A DNA stretch of 64,000 bases from contig NC_133294.1 in the NCBI RefSeq assembly GCF_005239225.2, forward strand, positions 3,038,001 through 3,102,000, given 5' to 3'. The notes below the pieces were generated by a model that saw nothing but the letters and a program-made list of their open reading frames with translations, was not told the origin of the DNA and did no database searches. The number at the start of each line of letters is the position of its first letter. The stretch's first letter is position 1. Positions 1 through 11,180 of this stretch are shown here, piece after piece. The stretch is from Populus alba (taxonomy: Eukaryota; Streptophyta; Magnoliopsida; Malpighiales; Salicaceae). Position numbers and translations under genes: made by a program.

Positions 1-130
1 TAATTCTTGCTTTATCCAATTTTGGAAGTCGATCAAGTAACGGGACACATCTTACGAATCACAAAAGGACACATGTAACGAATCCAAATGAGATGGAAGC
101 TCTGGGAGTGCCTGAAATATTTTCTGCTTT
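1..130 (-). pseudogene. TNL LRR-exon remnant
   Basis: On the minus strand this closely resembles the end of the leucine-rich-repeat exon of the intact TNL further right (about 8040-8210), including the shared stretch ggaagctctgggagtgcctg. It stops abruptly near 125, where the sequence switches to the block normally found upstream of TNL genes. It is a broken edge of another TNL copy and has no coding capacity of its own. The rest of that copy, if present, lies left of the window. Confidence 0.7.
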
Positions 131-480
131 TAAAAGTCAACCTTACAAGTCTCTGTGGTATGGGCCATTTCCGCGTGAGTACCCTTTTTTTTAACTTAAT
201 TTGCTCAAATCATTTATCACATAATCCCTCCCTTCAACTCCCACGGTTCTTCTTACTTCACCCACCAGTAAGAAAAAGGCACGTGGAGGATAAGGCTCAT
301 TATATCTGACTTGGAAAGTTTACTAAGGCCTGTAATTCTTGTTGCATCATTTGAATCTGTTGAAAGTAAAGTAGATTTATGAAGAATTAATTGAAAAACA
401 AAGGAATTGGTTAAATTAAATAAATTAGTCAACCAGTATATTTTTTATATTAGTATTTCATTTAAATAATTTAATTTGCT
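115..480 (-). repeat. TNL-upstream repeat block, copy 1
   Basis: This stretch is nearly the same as 11290-11660, the DNA upstream of the intact TNL. It holds tggtatgggccatttccgcg, a poly-T stretch, and the core ggcacgtgg at 278-286 (a CACGTG G-box), then the motif atctgacttggaaagttta. The block recurs at least six times in the window, always beside TNL genes or their relics. It probably marks the promoter or 5' region of a lost TNL copy. The short plus-strand reading frame here is not a gene. Confidence 0.65.
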
Positions 481-865
481 CAAAAATTGAGAGAGAAAGG
501 GTGGGTTGTAATTTTAAGACAAGTGATCCCAACAAGTCCGCTCTCTCTATGGTATGGAACGTTTTCGCGTGTGGAATTTTCCATGGCTAATTAATGGCGG
601 AAGCAGAAAGTCGGAATGTGTAGGCTTGACCAGTTGTGCATGGAAAATTTTGGTGCCGGGAATTGATGGCTATTGACATCGTGAAGTAATAATCAAGTTA
701 GAAAAATCTAATTAAGAGGAGAAGTTGATGGCTATTGACATCATTTCTGTTTCTCTCTTTTCTCTCAAATCTTTTGCTTCGTGGTTGGTATTACTGCATG
801 TATTCCTTTAACAATTTTTTTTGCAATTTCTGAAAGTTTGGGCTCCGAGTAGACCAAGATCCTTT

Positions 866-897
<32 letters not shown>

Positions 898-1160
898 GTT
901 GCAGGATTGATGTCGAGAGTTCAAGATCGACAGCACACCAATAAGCTCAAGTATTCATAGGGGTGATAAAAAAAAACTAATAAACCAAGTAAATCGAGAA
1001 AAGCAAAAAAACATTAATTAAAAAAATTGAATCGAAAAAAAATCAATTAAATCAATTAGAATATTTAGAAAAAATCTCCGTTTGGTTTGGTTTTTGGTTT
1101 TGCAATATAGAAACCGGTTAACCCGAACCAAATCGAGCTGGTTCAAAAAAAGATATTATA
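481..1160. repeat. further TNL-flank repeats, poly-A tract and degenerate terminal-repeat DNA
   Basis: 481-730 repeats sequence also found around 2600-2760, 12205-12420 and 13030-13150 (for example gatggctattgacat). A 27-base poly-A run sits at 871-897. At about 900-945 is another copy of the block gcaggattgatgtcgagag that also lies just upstream of TNL start codons. From about 955 the DNA is A-rich and ends in ccgaaccaaatcgagctgg, which resembles the GC-poor ends of a hAT-like MITE. No gene is supported. Confidence 0.5.
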
Positions 1161-2310
1161 GTACAAATAGAAAATTTTGCCCTTACCTCTCCGCTAACCC
1201 TAGTACCAGAGCACCCGCCCCCTCTCGCCTCTTCCTCTCCAGTCTCCTTAGAGTTAGAAAATAGAAACATGGAGATCCAAAACAGTTTGTATTCCCATCG
1301 TCACGTAGAAACACAGAGACCGTTCGCTTGATTTGCCTAGTAACCCTAGCTATCGACACCCCCCGGCTCGCCTCTCAACCTCTCCCTCTCCTTAGACTTA
1401 AAAACATAGAGATCCAAAACAATCAGACATGCCAATCAGTTGAAATTTGAAACCAATAAAGCCTCTCAAAAATACATCGATGTTTTTCATAACTTAACCA
1501 CTATCCAGTTGGCCTTTCCTCTTCATCTACGCAAGATCACATGATACTCCACAGTCTCCACTACTCCTCTGTTGAATCAGTTCTATCGTAGTGAGTTTTA
1601 ATTTTGTTTTTTCCTTTGTAATTAATTAATTAATTAACTAATGGCTACTTGTATTTTGCCTAGCTTTATCATCTATTTAATTTATTGTATTTGCTTCTTC
1701 TTTTTTAATGCAGAGGTTAAAAATATAGTTGTTGTTTTGAATGCTCAAAAATCCATTTATAAGTAACCATTTGTATTTTCCACTTTAGTTGTCTCAGAAT
1801 AGTATAGAAAAAATGATTTGCCCGGTAACCCTAGATGTCTCAATTGTTGTTTTGAATGCTCAAAAATCAGTTCTATACAATATGCACTATACATTTGTTG
1901 CTTGTGCTTGCTTTAATTGGGTTTTTATTCTTGAGCACTGAAAAGAATGTATATATTTTGATTTAGTGTGCTTGCATCTTTGTTTGAGTTACAGCTTGAA
2001 CCACAGTAAACTATTCATGTTTGATCTTGCTCTCAGTTTAAATTCTTAGGATTATTTAGTTTCGCAAAAGTTGGTTTATAAATTTGTTTTACTGGGTATA
2101 TATGTTGTGGTTCATGGTCTCTTTTATTTTTTTCATGATTGTTTTTTATACTAAATCAGGCACTGGTTACATATCTTTCTGTTAATTTGGACACCAATTA
2201 AAACTAACCCCTAATTAATAAATAGATAAACAACCCAAATTTTCATTCCTCAACATAAATCATCAAACCCCGAAAAGAAAAGAAAAAAAAAGGGTTTGTT
2301 TATTTGATTA
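1161..2310. other. AT-rich intergenic DNA, no gene seen
   Basis: No reading frame with recognisable protein similarity was found on either strand. The sequence is AT-rich with short internal repeats, for example the phrase gttgttttgaatgctcaaaa near 1730 and again near 1848. It may be a decayed transposable element, but I see no terminal repeats or domains that would name it. Confidence 0.4.
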
Positions 2311-2404
2311 ATCTTCATGCAACCATTGGACACCAATCACCTTTATTTGGATAGTTGGACCATGTGGACGCACTGAAATACTCACGTCATCACCATTATC
2401 AAAA
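2311..2404 (-). pseudogene. TNL C-terminal (C-JID) exon fragment
   Basis: About 90 bases match the end of the last exon of the intact TNL (about 7443-7533), including cttcatgcaaccattg, gtggacgcactgaaatactc and cgtcatcaccattatcaaa. That exon encodes the post-LRR jelly-roll/Ig-like domain of TNL receptors. Everything on either side is unrelated or upstream-block sequence, so this is an isolated scrap of another TNL copy. Confidence 0.7.
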
Positions 2405-2594
2405 TAATTTGAAATCGTTAATTATCGGTTAATTATTTTTATTAAAATAATATTATTTTATTAAAAAAAAATAAAAACTTCTTGGAATTAACACGGTAGA
2501 TATCGGATGAAGTTCTATCATGTAAATCAAATCACAAGTTGAATTTGATCATATTAATTAAATTTTATTGCGTCAATATTTTTCAGTAAATTTT

Positions 2595-2930
2595 ATTGAG
2601 TCAATATCGGAAAATTTTGGTGCCAAGAATTGATGGCTATTGACATGGTGAAGTAAGAAAAAAGTAAGAAAATAAACTCCACAAGTTGATGGCTATTGAC
2701 ATCCTCAAGTAAGAACCAAGTTAGAAAAATCTAATTAAGAGGAGAAGTTGATGTCTATAAACATCATTTCTGTTTCTCTCTTTTTTCTCAAATCTTTTGC
2801 TTCATATATTATTTGAGAAGTTAGACCAAGATCCTTTATCTTAAAAAAAACAGAGTTGCAGGATTGATGTCGAGAGTTCAACATCGACAGCACACCACTA
2901 AGCTGAAGTATTCATATATTATTATTATTT
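2595..2930 (-). repeat. TNL-upstream repeat block, copy 2
   Basis: It contains the phrases gaattgatggctattgacat, ttctgtttctctctttt and gcaggattgatgtcgagag shared with 600-950, 4441-4510, 11234-11290, 28930-28985 and 55026-55085. In the TNL copies with a preserved start, the last of these lies about 50-60 bases upstream of the start codon. No coding exon follows here. Confidence 0.55.
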
Positions 2931-3057
2931 TATTTACTGAAAATGATAAAAATAATAACGATGAAAAAATAAGTAAAATGAAATAAATGAAGAATGAATT
3001 AAAATTTGGGTTAATGGCAAAATGATTAGAAGTTTTGAGGTTTAATTAAACTTTGGA

Positions 3058-3400
3058 ATTAATCTAATTAAGCTTGGGATTAATTTAATTCATCCAATGA
3101 AGGGTTTAATTGAAGAATTGATAAATTTGAGACTTAATTAAGTTTGGAATTAATTTAATTCATCCAATCAAGGATTTAATTGGAGAATTGATAAGTTTTG
3201 AGACTTAATTAAGCTTGGAATTGATTTAATTAATCCAATCAAGGATTTAATTGGAGAATTGATAAGTTTTGAGACTTAATTAAGCTTGGAATTAATTTAA
3301 TTAATCAAGTCAAGGGCTTGATTGGAGAATTGATAAGTTTTAGACTTAATTGGACTTTGGATTTAATTAAATTAATGAAATCAGGGACTTAATTGAAGAA
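3058..3400. repeat. 71-bp tandem repeat array
   Basis: Units begin at about 3129, 3200 and 3271 with gagacttaattaag, a spacing of 71 bases. Degenerate units flank them on both sides. Each unit carries tttaattggagaattgataa. Similar TTAATT-rich text occurs inside the solo LTR at about 42400-42850, so the array may be part of an old gypsy-type LTR spanning roughly 2935-4440. Confidence 0.65.
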
Positions 3401-4440
3401 ATATCAAAGTTTGGAGTTTAATTGGGGTTCAAATTGCAAAATTAAAATCTAAGGACTATTTTGAAACTGACATCGAAATACAGGGGTCCAATTACAATTT
3501 AACCAGGGACTTTATTACATGATTTCAGAACTTCAGTGACCAAATTGAAAATGGATATTCACACCACACAAACGGTGCCGTTTTTATCAATCGCCTTCTT
3601 CATCTTCCTCCTAGCCGTTTCTGGCAGTAATGGTTGTGAAGCCATTTCAACAGTGGAGATGCTTGGCATTCTCTGGCTATAAAGCCAGAGAAGATGATAG
3701 AGCGCGCAGGGAGAAGAAAGGGGGCATAACAGAAAAGCCCATGGAGAAACATAGAACATGGGGGGAAGAATAGAAAAAAACTTTTGTTCCTCTGTTTCTT
3801 CTCAAAGAAACAGAGGAGGCCACAGAGAGAGACCACGAGCTGCAGAGGAAGAAAGCAGCTAGCCCACCAGTCCTCCATCACGTCTCCGTTTCTCTGCTTC
3901 CAGAGAGGAAGTAACACCGGGAACATAACAAGGCGCGAGAACAGAAACTGTACAGAGGGGGGCAAGTTTTCTGCCCCTGTTTCTTCTCACAGAAACAGAG
4001 GCGTTCGTGCCTCACGATCGTGAGGCATGAACGCGTGAAGAAAGGCCATTCTCTGGCTTTATAAGCCAGAGAAGGCCACAGAGAAGGAAGAAGAACTGAG
4101 GAGAAACACGAAAAAGAAGAGGACAGAACCAGTGGACGAGAAGAACAACACAGACGGACGCAGACGAGCGAGGAAGATGACGAGCAGGGGAACAAACCGA
4201 AACAAAAAAGAAGAAGACAACCGAACAAGGAAAGCTAAAACAAAGGAGTAGACATAAAGCAGTCACAGAGAAGAGTAACACTGGTCAGTTGTCATCCCCG
4301 TCTTCAAGTGCAGCAACAGGTAAGTTGTGTTGCCCCTCCCTGCATTTTAATTGCATCTTGCTGTAACAAGCGTTCGTGAGCGGTTCACGCACGCCTGCGG
4401 GTGAAAAAAAAACAGAAAAATGGCCAGCCGGGTCAAGCCT
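3401..4440. mobile_element. possible gypsy LTR fragment (purine-rich leader)
   Basis: This stretch is rich in AG/GA runs and resembles in style the leader of the solo LTR at 42207-45337: an acggtgccgtttt motif, then a long purine-rich tract. The reading frames on both strands are low-complexity and mutually overlapping, typical of such leaders and not of genes. Sequence from the TNL upstream block lies on both sides (2864-2930 and 4441-4510). I could not find both LTR ends, so the assignment is tentative. Confidence 0.35.
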
Positions 4441-4860
4441 GTTGCAGGATTGATGTCGAGAGTTCAACATCGACAGCACACCAATAAGCTAAAGTTTTCA
4501 TATATTATTATCTTACTTCATCTTTAAAACAATTTTCAAGTTATTTCCCAGCAATCAAATCCTTCATGTTCTTTCAGAAAAATATTATGATAAATCTCTA
4601 TGCTGAACCAACAAAATCTGTTGATGAGATCATCAATAATTAGTTTCTAACAGTGAATTAATCGAAGTGATTCTCAGTTACAGCAGAGTTATATTCCACA
4701 ATATAACTAAAAGAGATAAGAGAGAGAGAGAGAGAGTGCATGAAATCTTCACTTTCCTTTCGCTGATGTTCTCTTATCAGTTCATCAATTTTCTGCTTTT
4801 AGGGCAACCTTACAAGTCTATGTGGTAAGGGCCATTTCTGCGTGAGGACCCTTTTTTTAT
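4441..4860 (-). repeat. TNL-upstream repeat block, copy 3 (left part)
   Basis: The order of motifs is the same as at 55026-55860: gcaggattgatgtcgagag, a GA-rich microsatellite at about 4717-4737, then caatttt-ctgctttt and ccatttctgcgtgaggacc. It continues at 5802 after an inserted DNA transposon. No TNL start codon remains. Confidence 0.6.
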
Positions 4861-5801
4861 AAGGCTATGTTTGTTTTGGGGAAATTATTTTCCAAACTTT
4901 CCTGTGTTTGTTTATCATTAGAAAAGTTGGTCAATGAAAAATACTTTTTGGTTAATTTCAGTCAAAGAAAAATTTGAATTGGTTTTCAGGAAAGTGTTTT
5001 CCCTTTAGCTGTGTTTGTTTTCCGGAAAGTGGTTTCCGGAAAATCACTTTCCAAACTTTCTTGTGTTTGCTTACTAGTAGGAAAATTGGTAAATGAAAAA
5101 CACTTTCCAGTAAAAAGAAAATTTGGCTTGGTTTTCAGGAAAGTGTTTTCCTAAAAAATTTGGGGGGAAAACACTTTCCGGAAATTGAGAAAAATTTAGA
5201 AATGTCATTATTTGCTAATTATATCAAATTTGATCCTCAAACTTTTGATTGCTATATATATTTTGTTTTAAATATTTATTTTTCAATTTCATCTCTTAAA
5301 ATTTTATTTTTATATTAACTTTGGTCCTTATTTTTATAATTGTTATTTGCTTTTTTCTTATCATTTTTTATTGAAATTTTTTATCTATCAAATTTGGTCC
5401 TCATTCTTTTGATTGTTACTTATTTTATTTGAAATAATTTATGAAATATTGATTATTATTATTTTAATTTCTTCATCTTTCATTTGTTTTTTAATTTTTT
5501 AGATTTGATCTCTATTATTTTGATTATTATTTATTTTATTTGAGATAATTTATGAAATTTTTTTTTTTCAATTTCATTCTCATTCAACTTTTTAATTTGT
5601 AAGATTTGTTCCTCATTATTTTAATAAACTTGATAAAAATAAAATATTAATAAGTTATTTTAGCTCATTTTCCATGACATAACCAAACACTGGAAAGTGT
5701 TTTCCAACTTATTTTTCATTACACTATCAAACATTGGAAAATACTTTCTCGGAATTCACTTTTCAAAAAAAACTATTTTCCAGCAAACAAACGGGGCCTT
5801 A
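4861..5801. mobile_element. DNA transposon (MITE-like) with terminal inverted repeats
   Basis: The element interrupts an upstream block that is continuous in other copies (gaccctttttt joined to aatttgctcaaatc). Its left end aaggctatgtttgtttt and the reverse complement of its right end, aaggccccgtttgtttgctg, form imperfect inverted repeats. Inside, TTTTCC/GGAAAA motifs are repeated. There is no transposase frame, so it is non-autonomous. The superfamily is unclear because the target duplication is ambiguous. A second, partial copy lies at about 14110-14653. Confidence 0.6.
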
Positions 5802-6590
5802 ATTTGCTCAAATCATTTATCCCGCGTTTACTAGGGCATATAATTCTTGTTATAATTACCAAAAGGGACATTAGAGACACACACAACACATAATCCCTCT
5901 CATCAACTCACACTGTTCTTCTTACTTCGCCCACCAGTAAGAAAAAGGCACGTGGAGGATAAGGCTTTCATATCTGACTTGGAAAGTTTACTAGCCTGTA
6001 ATTCTTGTTGCATCGATCATTCTTGATTCTAGCTTTTTCTTTCTGTTAACTTTATTTATGATATGATGCGGTCGTTTGTTTTGATTGTCTTATATAAAGA
6101 TTTTGGAATATAAATGAAAATTTAATAGTTTTTAATTTTTTAATTGTTATTTTTTATATCATTTTTTGTATTGATTTTATTTTTTAATTTTGTTCATTAA
6201 CGGTGGTTTAATCTAAGCGATTATCAACAAAGAAAACAAGACAGCAGCTGGATTGGAACCAAAGTAAACAAGAGATAAGAAAGAGAGAGTACCTGCAAGT
6301 TTCCCTTCCCTTCTCTCTTCAGTTGTGGCTGCTGTTCTGTATCAGTAATCTAAGCGGTTCTGCTCCACAATTTTAAGACAACCCTTCAAGTCTTTGTGGC
6401 ACAATATTATAAATAAAATATTTTATTATATAGGAATGCGAGGTATAGTTACAAAAGGGACATTAGACACCCGCATCATCCAACTCATCCACTCTTGCTG
6501 TGCGCCTGCTCTGGTCGTATCTCTATCCTCTCGCATCCAAAACCAGCATCAACACCACCCACCAATAAGAAAAAGGCACGTGGAGGATCA
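5802..6590 (-). repeat. TNL-upstream repeat block, copies 3 (right part) and 4
   Basis: 5802-6050 continues the interrupted block, with ggcacgtgg at 5947-5955 and atctgacttggaaagttta. A second partial block at about 6290-6590 has its own ggcacgtgg at 6575-6583 and abuts the wybutosine-gene relic. Between them (6050-6290) is AT-rich DNA without a gene. Two blocks so close suggest that a TNL copy between them was deleted. Confidence 0.55.
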
Positions 6591-6614
6591 TGACTCTGTT
6601 AGCTACTGGGTCGG

Positions 6615-6940
6615 CTACCGAGTGGTGTTCCGTTTTGAGCCATTGAGTATTGTTGTGGAGTGGAGGGACATTGAAGCTGCACAATGTTTGGTGTCTTTGG
6701 CTATAAAGTGTGGGCTTAAGGAATCTGGGATTACAAGTGCTGATGGCAAGAGGCTTATTGAGTGGGGGTTCTATAAGAATTGAGGTTCCATGGTGTGATA
6801 GTAATAGGATTCTGTTGTCAAAAGAGTGTGTTAGGTTTCCCGTTGACTTGGCTTGTCAGAAAATTGGAAGAGAACTCGAGCGTTTTTTTAGTTGTTTAAG
6901 AGAAAACAGCAAATGGGCTCGTCAGATAAAAAATAACTAA
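6615..6940 (+). pseudogene. relic of tRNA wybutosine-synthesising protein, TYW3 part (copy A)
   Basis: The plus-strand translation contains VFRFEPLSIVVEWRDIEAA, then CLVSLAIKCGLKESGIT. I recognise this as the TYW3 domain of the fused plant TYW2/3/4 protein, which acts in the multi-step synthesis of wybutosine beside the anticodon of tRNA-Phe. After about 6757 the matching frame shifts: SIRIEVPWCDSNRILLSK and VRFPVDLACQKIGRELERF continue the domain in another frame. The recognisable match ends near 6940. It lacks the start of the gene, so it is a broken fragment. A second copy lies at 24060-24300, and the TYW2 part of the protein appears downstream on the same strand at 15037-15300. The family call is from memory of the plant protein. 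Confidence 0.7.
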
Positions 6941-7248
6941 TTAAATTTTATCATGTGTTATTTTTATTTTATTTTTTATATATAAAAATGAAATAAAATA
7001 GATAAAATAACATGAAAATTGGAAGGTTAACTTATATTTAATATGTCTTATTATAAGTACAAATTAATAAAATAATATCATATTACATTTTTGAATATGA
7101 AAGCCCTTATAAATATTTATAAATAAAAGATCTCATGCTATTTCATGATAAGCTTTTCAAGAAAAAAGAAAAAACTATTTCAAAAGCTTTCCAGCTTTTT
7201 TGATTTTACGGTTGAAATCTAAAAAAGCAAACCTCTACTTAATGAAAC
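6941..7248. other. AT-rich spacer downstream of the intact TNL
   Basis: No gene. The sequence contains a stretch (gataagcttttcaagaaaaaag, tttcaaaagctttcca) that is also present to the right of the second TYW3 relic at about 24500-24555. The TYW3 piece and the TNL 3' end were therefore already neighbours before the unit was duplicated. Confidence 0.55.
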
Positions 7249-10200
7249 CTAAAATAATACAAGTTCTAGACCCTTCTTTGCAAAATTCCAAAAAGTGAAA
7301 TTGCGAGCCCTGCGTTTACCATGGAGAGCACAATTATAATTTCTAACTATATGAGAAGCTATCTCTACTTTGTCTACGTGTGCTGCATCATCATCATCAT
7401 CGCTACTGTTGTGGGCATTGATTACTTCATCCTTTCCTTCGTCTTCATGCAACCATTGTACACCAACGGTCCTTATTTGGATAGCTGGACCACGTGGACG
7501 CACTGAAATACTCACGTCATCACCATTATCAAATGTAGGATCATTGCCCCCTAATTTCGTGTGCATTAGCGATTGGATTTCCCGAACACCACGCGCGTAC
7601 TGTATGACAACGGATTGACAAAGCAAGGATCGACCGCTCGTATTGTTTCTGATTTCAATATGAACATTACTAAAGCCACGGTATGCTGACGTCACACAAC
7701 TTATGAACAGATTAAAGCCACATATCCGGTGCGCAGGAGATGATGAGGATATTTTGAATGAAAAGTTATCTACAAACTCATTCTGAATTAGCCATTTATC
7801 CTCCACATGAAACCCCCTTAACATCTCATCTTCATCAAATACATATACGGCAACGTTGAATGTGCCATCTACAAATGATATCTGTACCATCAAAACAATG
7901 TCTATAAAATGAGAAAAAGAAAAGTATTCAAATGTAGATTTCCAAAACAATAAAATGGGTGAAGGAGGACCTGAAATCTCGATGGCTGTATTTGAGCACT
8001 AACCGTTTCCATTATTGTGAACATTTGAGAGTCTAACTTTTGGATTAATTCTTGCTTTATCCGATCTTGGAACTCGACTAAGTGTTCACAACCATCTCCT
8101 TCAGGCCTACTGTATGGATTTGCAAGTCTTTGCAGTGAATAGCAAAAGGACACATCTAACAAATCCAAAAGGAATGGAAGCTCTGGGAGTGCCTGAAGCA
8201 TTTTGCAATTTCTTAAATATAGGTGTCTGAGTAGACCAAGATCCTTGATGCTTTCTGGAAGAAAACGAATTGGAGTTCCACTTAAATCTAGACTCTCCAA
8301 AAAGCGTGGCAGTAAAAACGAGGTAAATCTCAACATTTTCCTCGTTGAAAACCTAGAGGGAAAGAATAGCTTCAATGGAAGAGATGTAATGTACGATGCA
8401 CTTGCAACAATTCCATCACTTTGAAGCAACTTGCGCCCCTGATGATGCTCTAACTCCATATTCAGGCTGTTAAGATTTGAACAACCATCTAAAACCAGCT
8501 CTTGAAGTGAATTCAATCTACTCATTTCTTCTGGAAGCTCCATAAGACTTGTACAATTTCTTAGATTTAAGATTAACAATCTTTGTAAATCACCAATAGA
8601 TTCGTTAATTTGAACCAAACGGATGCAGTCTTCAAGTATTAGCTTTTCAAGGGCTGGGAGACCCGAGAAGTCTGGGGTTCTAATGAGATCTTGAGAGTGA
8701 CGGAGATCAAGAATTTTCAATTTTGGAAGAAACTGTGAAAATACATGAATTTAGTTGTTATCAATTGAAAACGAGAGAGATAACTATAAAGAGACTTGAT
8801 ACATACCGGTTTTCCCTTCCAAGAATCAACTAGACAACTTCTGGATAGATCAAGAACCACCAGCTTCTCCAAGCATACGTGATTTGGTATGGAGCTCCAA
8901 GACAATCCATGCCAACATAACCATATCAAATTCCTGGGAAAGTGCTCAAAACTTCCATGAAAATTAGTGTAGTTTAGTTGGAGAAATGTTACATCTATCA
9001 TCTTTCTAAAAGCATTCGTGCTGAGGATAGGAAACAAACTTGTTTGGCCAGTTTGTAATTTTCCCTCATACGAAAAATCAGAAAGCCATTGTTGAAAGAA
9101 GTTAAGCCTGCGGCGCTTTCGGCAAACCATTGAATCAGTACAGACAACTTTTGCATAATTATCTTCCATTAATGCATGCATATCAATAGTAAGGCCACGC
9201 AAATTTTCAGCATCCTGCATAATAATATTAAGAGTACATGAGAAATGAAAGTAAATGAAATAATATGTTAAGGCACCACAAACCATTTAAGTAGATATAT
9301 TAAAAAAATTGAGCTACTTACAGTAGTTCCTTTCAAAACTGTAAAAGCATCCTCGTGACGCCATATTCTTTGACATTTGGGAGATTCTTGACGAGCAATT
9401 TCCCTTCCCATAGCTCTTACGAGTTGATGCATCCACAACCTTTTATCATTGTTGATTTCAATAAGACATCTATCGATGAGATTGTCAATCCCAAATCTTG
9501 CACCTTTATCGAGCCCATCCAGTATCCTAACTGCATCATCCACATCCATTCCATTGATGAAACATGCGATATCAAGGAATAAGTTCTTCAGATAATCACC
9601 ATCAAGAAAGTCGTAACTTATTCGAAGAACCTTATGAACTTCAAAATTAGGAATCACTTCCATTTGTTGTAATGCACTTTCCCATATCTCTCTTCCTTTT
9701 CCAGACAATGAAGAGCCAATAACTCCAAGAGCTAATGGAAGTCCATTACAATGATGTACTATTCTCCAAGAGTCTTCTACAAAACCATCAACAGGGTCAG
9801 CTTGTCCAAAGGCATTCCAACTGAAAAGCTCAATTGATTTTTCATCATCTAGCGGTTCAACTTTGCACCGGACCCCCTCAATATCATTAGCTGAAAACAG
9901 ACCCTTATTTCTGGTTGTTACAATGATTTTACTTCCTTTACAAAGCCAAGTTTGCATGCCAACGATTTTATTGAATTGGTCCCTTTTGTCCACATCATCT
10001 AGAACAATAATAGTTCTTCTGCAACATAATGCATCCTTAATCTTCAGAATTCCTTCATCAGAATCATTTATCTCAACAGTCTTGTTTAGGATGTCGAAAA
10101 GAAGTTGCCTCTGGAGGCAAACTATATCCTTTGACCTAAAATTTGATAGAAAGCTCTTTCCTTCAAATTTATAAAAGTTCTGGTTAAAGACACTCTTAGC

Positions 10201-11180
10201 TATGGTTGTCTTTCCAACTCCACCAATTCCATAGAGTAAAGCAATGGCAGCACCATGGGATCCATCTTGCAACCATGAGTTGATATCTTGTACTAGAGGA
10301 TCTCTTCCAATGAAATGAGGGGGTACATGAAACATTTTTTGATCCAAGTTCTTTAAGACCTTCTCCACAATAGATTGGACAAACGGTGCCTCGTACCTAC
10401 ATCAAAAAGTAAAATACAATGTACGATAATTAGTAGTCTCTCTATAAGCAATAGAAATAAACAATATTTAGCTATGAAATTAAAGCAGGTTGTGTGTCAA
10501 TGATTTGATAGTTTAAACCAAATCATGATTGGAAAAAAAAACAATGAAGAAATCATGAGTATTTTTTCTTCTTTTTTTGTTATATGTTTTCTTATCAGTA
10601 CACTTAACTGAAAGAAATTAAGAGTTCACAACCAGCATTCTAGTCTTATGCTATGTATTGTTTCATAAAGAGATACAACTTACCCATCTCCTAGAACCAT
10701 TCCAGCTAAATCAGCCACTTCCTTTAAAGCAATCCTCCACCCATTCACCCGCTCCATCTCCTCGTTGAAGCTCTTTTCATGTTCCACAAATGCTGCAGAG
10801 AAGCTCCCTGTTTGACGTCCGACTTGGGATGGATCCACATCATAGAATACTGGCAAAACTATGCAGTCAGCATTCCTCTTACGTTCCATGATCATTGCAA
10901 GTTCATCCAGGCACCATCTCGACGAAGCATAGTCTTTGGAGAACACGATTATCGATATTTTTGATTGTTGTATTGCCTTCTGGAGCTCGAAATCTATATT
11001 CTCTCCTCTCCGAATTTCATTATCATCTCTAAATGTGTGAATCCCTGCTTGAACCAGGGCCGTGTAGAGGTGATCGGTAAAGTTCTTGCGGGTGTCTTCA
11101 CCTCTAAAACTCAATAACACTTGATATTTACAATTTGGAAACCGAGAAGAGTAGGATTCTTGATATTTCCCAGCAGCCAT
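7249..11180 (-). CDS. intact TIR-NBS-LRR (TNL) immune receptor, five exons
   Basis: Predicted exons on the minus strand are 11180-10684, 10396-9322, 9214-8807, 8732-7971 and 7881-7249. All junctions are GT/AG and stay in phase, giving about 1124 residues from ATG 11180 to the stop at 7249. Residues 1-165 are the TIR domain, with SFRGEDTRKNFTDHLY and the RWCLDEL motif holding the conserved glutamate of TIR NADases. Residues 166-524 are NB-ARC: P-loop GIGGVGKTT (about 222-230), kinase-2 IIVLDDVDK, RNBS-B GSKIIVTTRNK, GLPLALGVIGSSL, FLDIACFIN, and MHQ in place of MHD. Exon 3 links to the leucine-rich repeats (about 661-914). The last exon is the post-LRR C-JID domain, with an acidic tail. Such receptors sense pathogen effectors, and their TIR domains hydrolyse NAD+ after oligomerisation. 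It is the only unbroken TNL here. The specificity is unknown. Confidence 0.9.
10209..10230 (-). promoter_or_regulatory. possible miR482/2118-type target site in the P-loop codons
   Basis: The P-loop codons read ggaattggtggagttggaaa on the minus strand. miR482/miR2118 family small RNAs are known to pair with this codon stretch of plant NBS-LRR genes. Compared with the usual target text as I remember it, the differences fall on third codon positions. The same text recurs in the broken TNL copies, for example 27855-27876. Whether it is cleaved cannot be told from sequence alone. Confidence 0.35.

Noticed and set aside
3559..4479. Cluster of small overlapping frames
   Set aside because: Same purine/pyrimidine composition as the LTR leaders; frames on both strands overlap and no family is recognisable.
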